DNA from: Halisarca cf. caerulea | Lineage: Eukaryota > Porifera > Demospongiae > Chondrillida > Halisarcidae | DNA: 22,500 bases | Assembly (NCBI GenBank): GCA_963170055.1 | Contig: CAUJGJ010000087.1 | Span: forward strand, 45,001-67,500 | Reading direction: 5' to 3' | In this document: positions 21,865-22,500 of the stretch, one piece after another | How the letters are laid out: the number at the start of each line of letters is the position of its first letter | Position numbering within the stretch: the first letter of the stretch is position 1 | Notes under the pieces: generated by a model | The model's input: the letters and a program-made list of their open reading frames with translations, nothing else | What the model was told of the DNA's origin: nothing | Databases searched by the model: none | Made by a program: the position numbers and the translations under genes

Positions 21865-22500
21865 ATGCTTCTGCATTGTGCTTCCAGGCTTGAATGTGTA
21901 CATTGTTCTTGCATGCATGAACACACATACACATACAGACACAAACGTTTTCTCAAACCACTATAATTATAGTAAAGTGGTCATCTTCACTGGGTTATTT
22001 TGCCCAAAATTCCTATTTTGCATGAGCATTTCTCTAGTTGATGTGTAAAAGCAGGCAACAGGATATCCACGATTAAGCAATGATTTTCCAGCATGAAAGC
22101 ATGTGAAAGAGTAACAATTATAATGATATCCTTGCAATAATGCATGGAGTCTGCAAACTAAGTACCTTAATTTTTGTGTTTTATTGATATGTGTATTGAC
22201 GTACATGGGTGCATGCATGTGGCATTGAAGCTGTACATTTCTTGCACAATTGGCGTAAACATCTATATATGGTCATGCATGAACAGACTGAATAAAAATC
22301 TCGTCATACAAGTAATCTGAGCTGTAATGAAACATCAACCTAGTTGCTTGGGCTCCCAAGCCTAAACATGGAAATATTGAGGCTAATAGCCTGTGGGCAC
22401 CAGCCAATGATCAGCATGTCATGCAGTGAGGGAAACACCCAAGTCAATTATTATTTAATTTTATTTAGCGATTCCATTGGTTGATGCTGACAGGTATAAT
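21865..22500. other. AT-rich right flank, nothing recognised
   Basis: No exon or repeat with defined ends. Minor items are a 7-bp-arm inverted repeat (GCTTGGG CT CCCAAGC at about 22346) and AATAAA at 22291. Confidence 0.45.

Overview
The window reads as animal nuclear DNA: AT-rich, intron-bearing genes with GT..AG boundaries, many very long CA/TG and TA microsatellites, short inverted-repeat elements and dead non-LTR retrotransposon pieces. A demosponge is my best guess, because the secreted cysteine-rich protein at the right end belongs to a family I recall as expanded in sponges and cnidarians, and because the TTAA-ended 'TTTGGCGAGC' repeat looks like a sponge repeat. Neither point could be checked here. 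No bacterial operon, CRISPR array, tRNA or rRNA was found.

Layout. (1) 616-12261, + strand: the 3' part of a Dbl-family RhoGEF gene, rebuilt as 16 exons in continuous phase (517 residues, then a stop). It has a basic/Ser-rich N-terminal part, a complete DH domain and a C-terminal PH domain. The 5' end lies outside the window. Its introns hold two copies of a CAGT-ended MITE-like repeat (176-378, 3564-3773), an AT-cored foldback (7134-7270), a TTAA-ended inverted-repeat element (8814-9301), a CAGGGG-ended inverted-repeat element (10594-11471) and several microsatellites. One of these is a (CA)77 tract 57 bp upstream of the last exon. (2) 12262-14520: 3' flank, two hairpins, a (TG)74 tract abutting a perfect 19-bp-arm hairpin, and an unexplained GC-richer block. 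(3) 14521-18945, - strand: two unrelated, broken reverse-transcriptase fragments, separated by AT-rich DNA with one doubtful open frame. (4) 18946-20460: AT-rich DNA in which I see nothing. (5) 20469-21399, + strand: an intronless gene with TATA box and initiator, encoding a 291-residue secreted, fibrinogen-like, 12-cysteine protein. (6) 21400-22500: AT-rich flank with a 101-bp TG tract.

The two genes have no evident functional link: one encodes a cytoplasmic Rho-GTPase exchange factor, the other an extracellular or surface protein. I did not find a clear new multi-gene system. The most interesting material is the structural DNA (hairpins beside long TG tracts, several non-autonomous element families), the CA tract next to the final GEF exon, and the divergent disulphide pattern of the fibrinogen-like protein.
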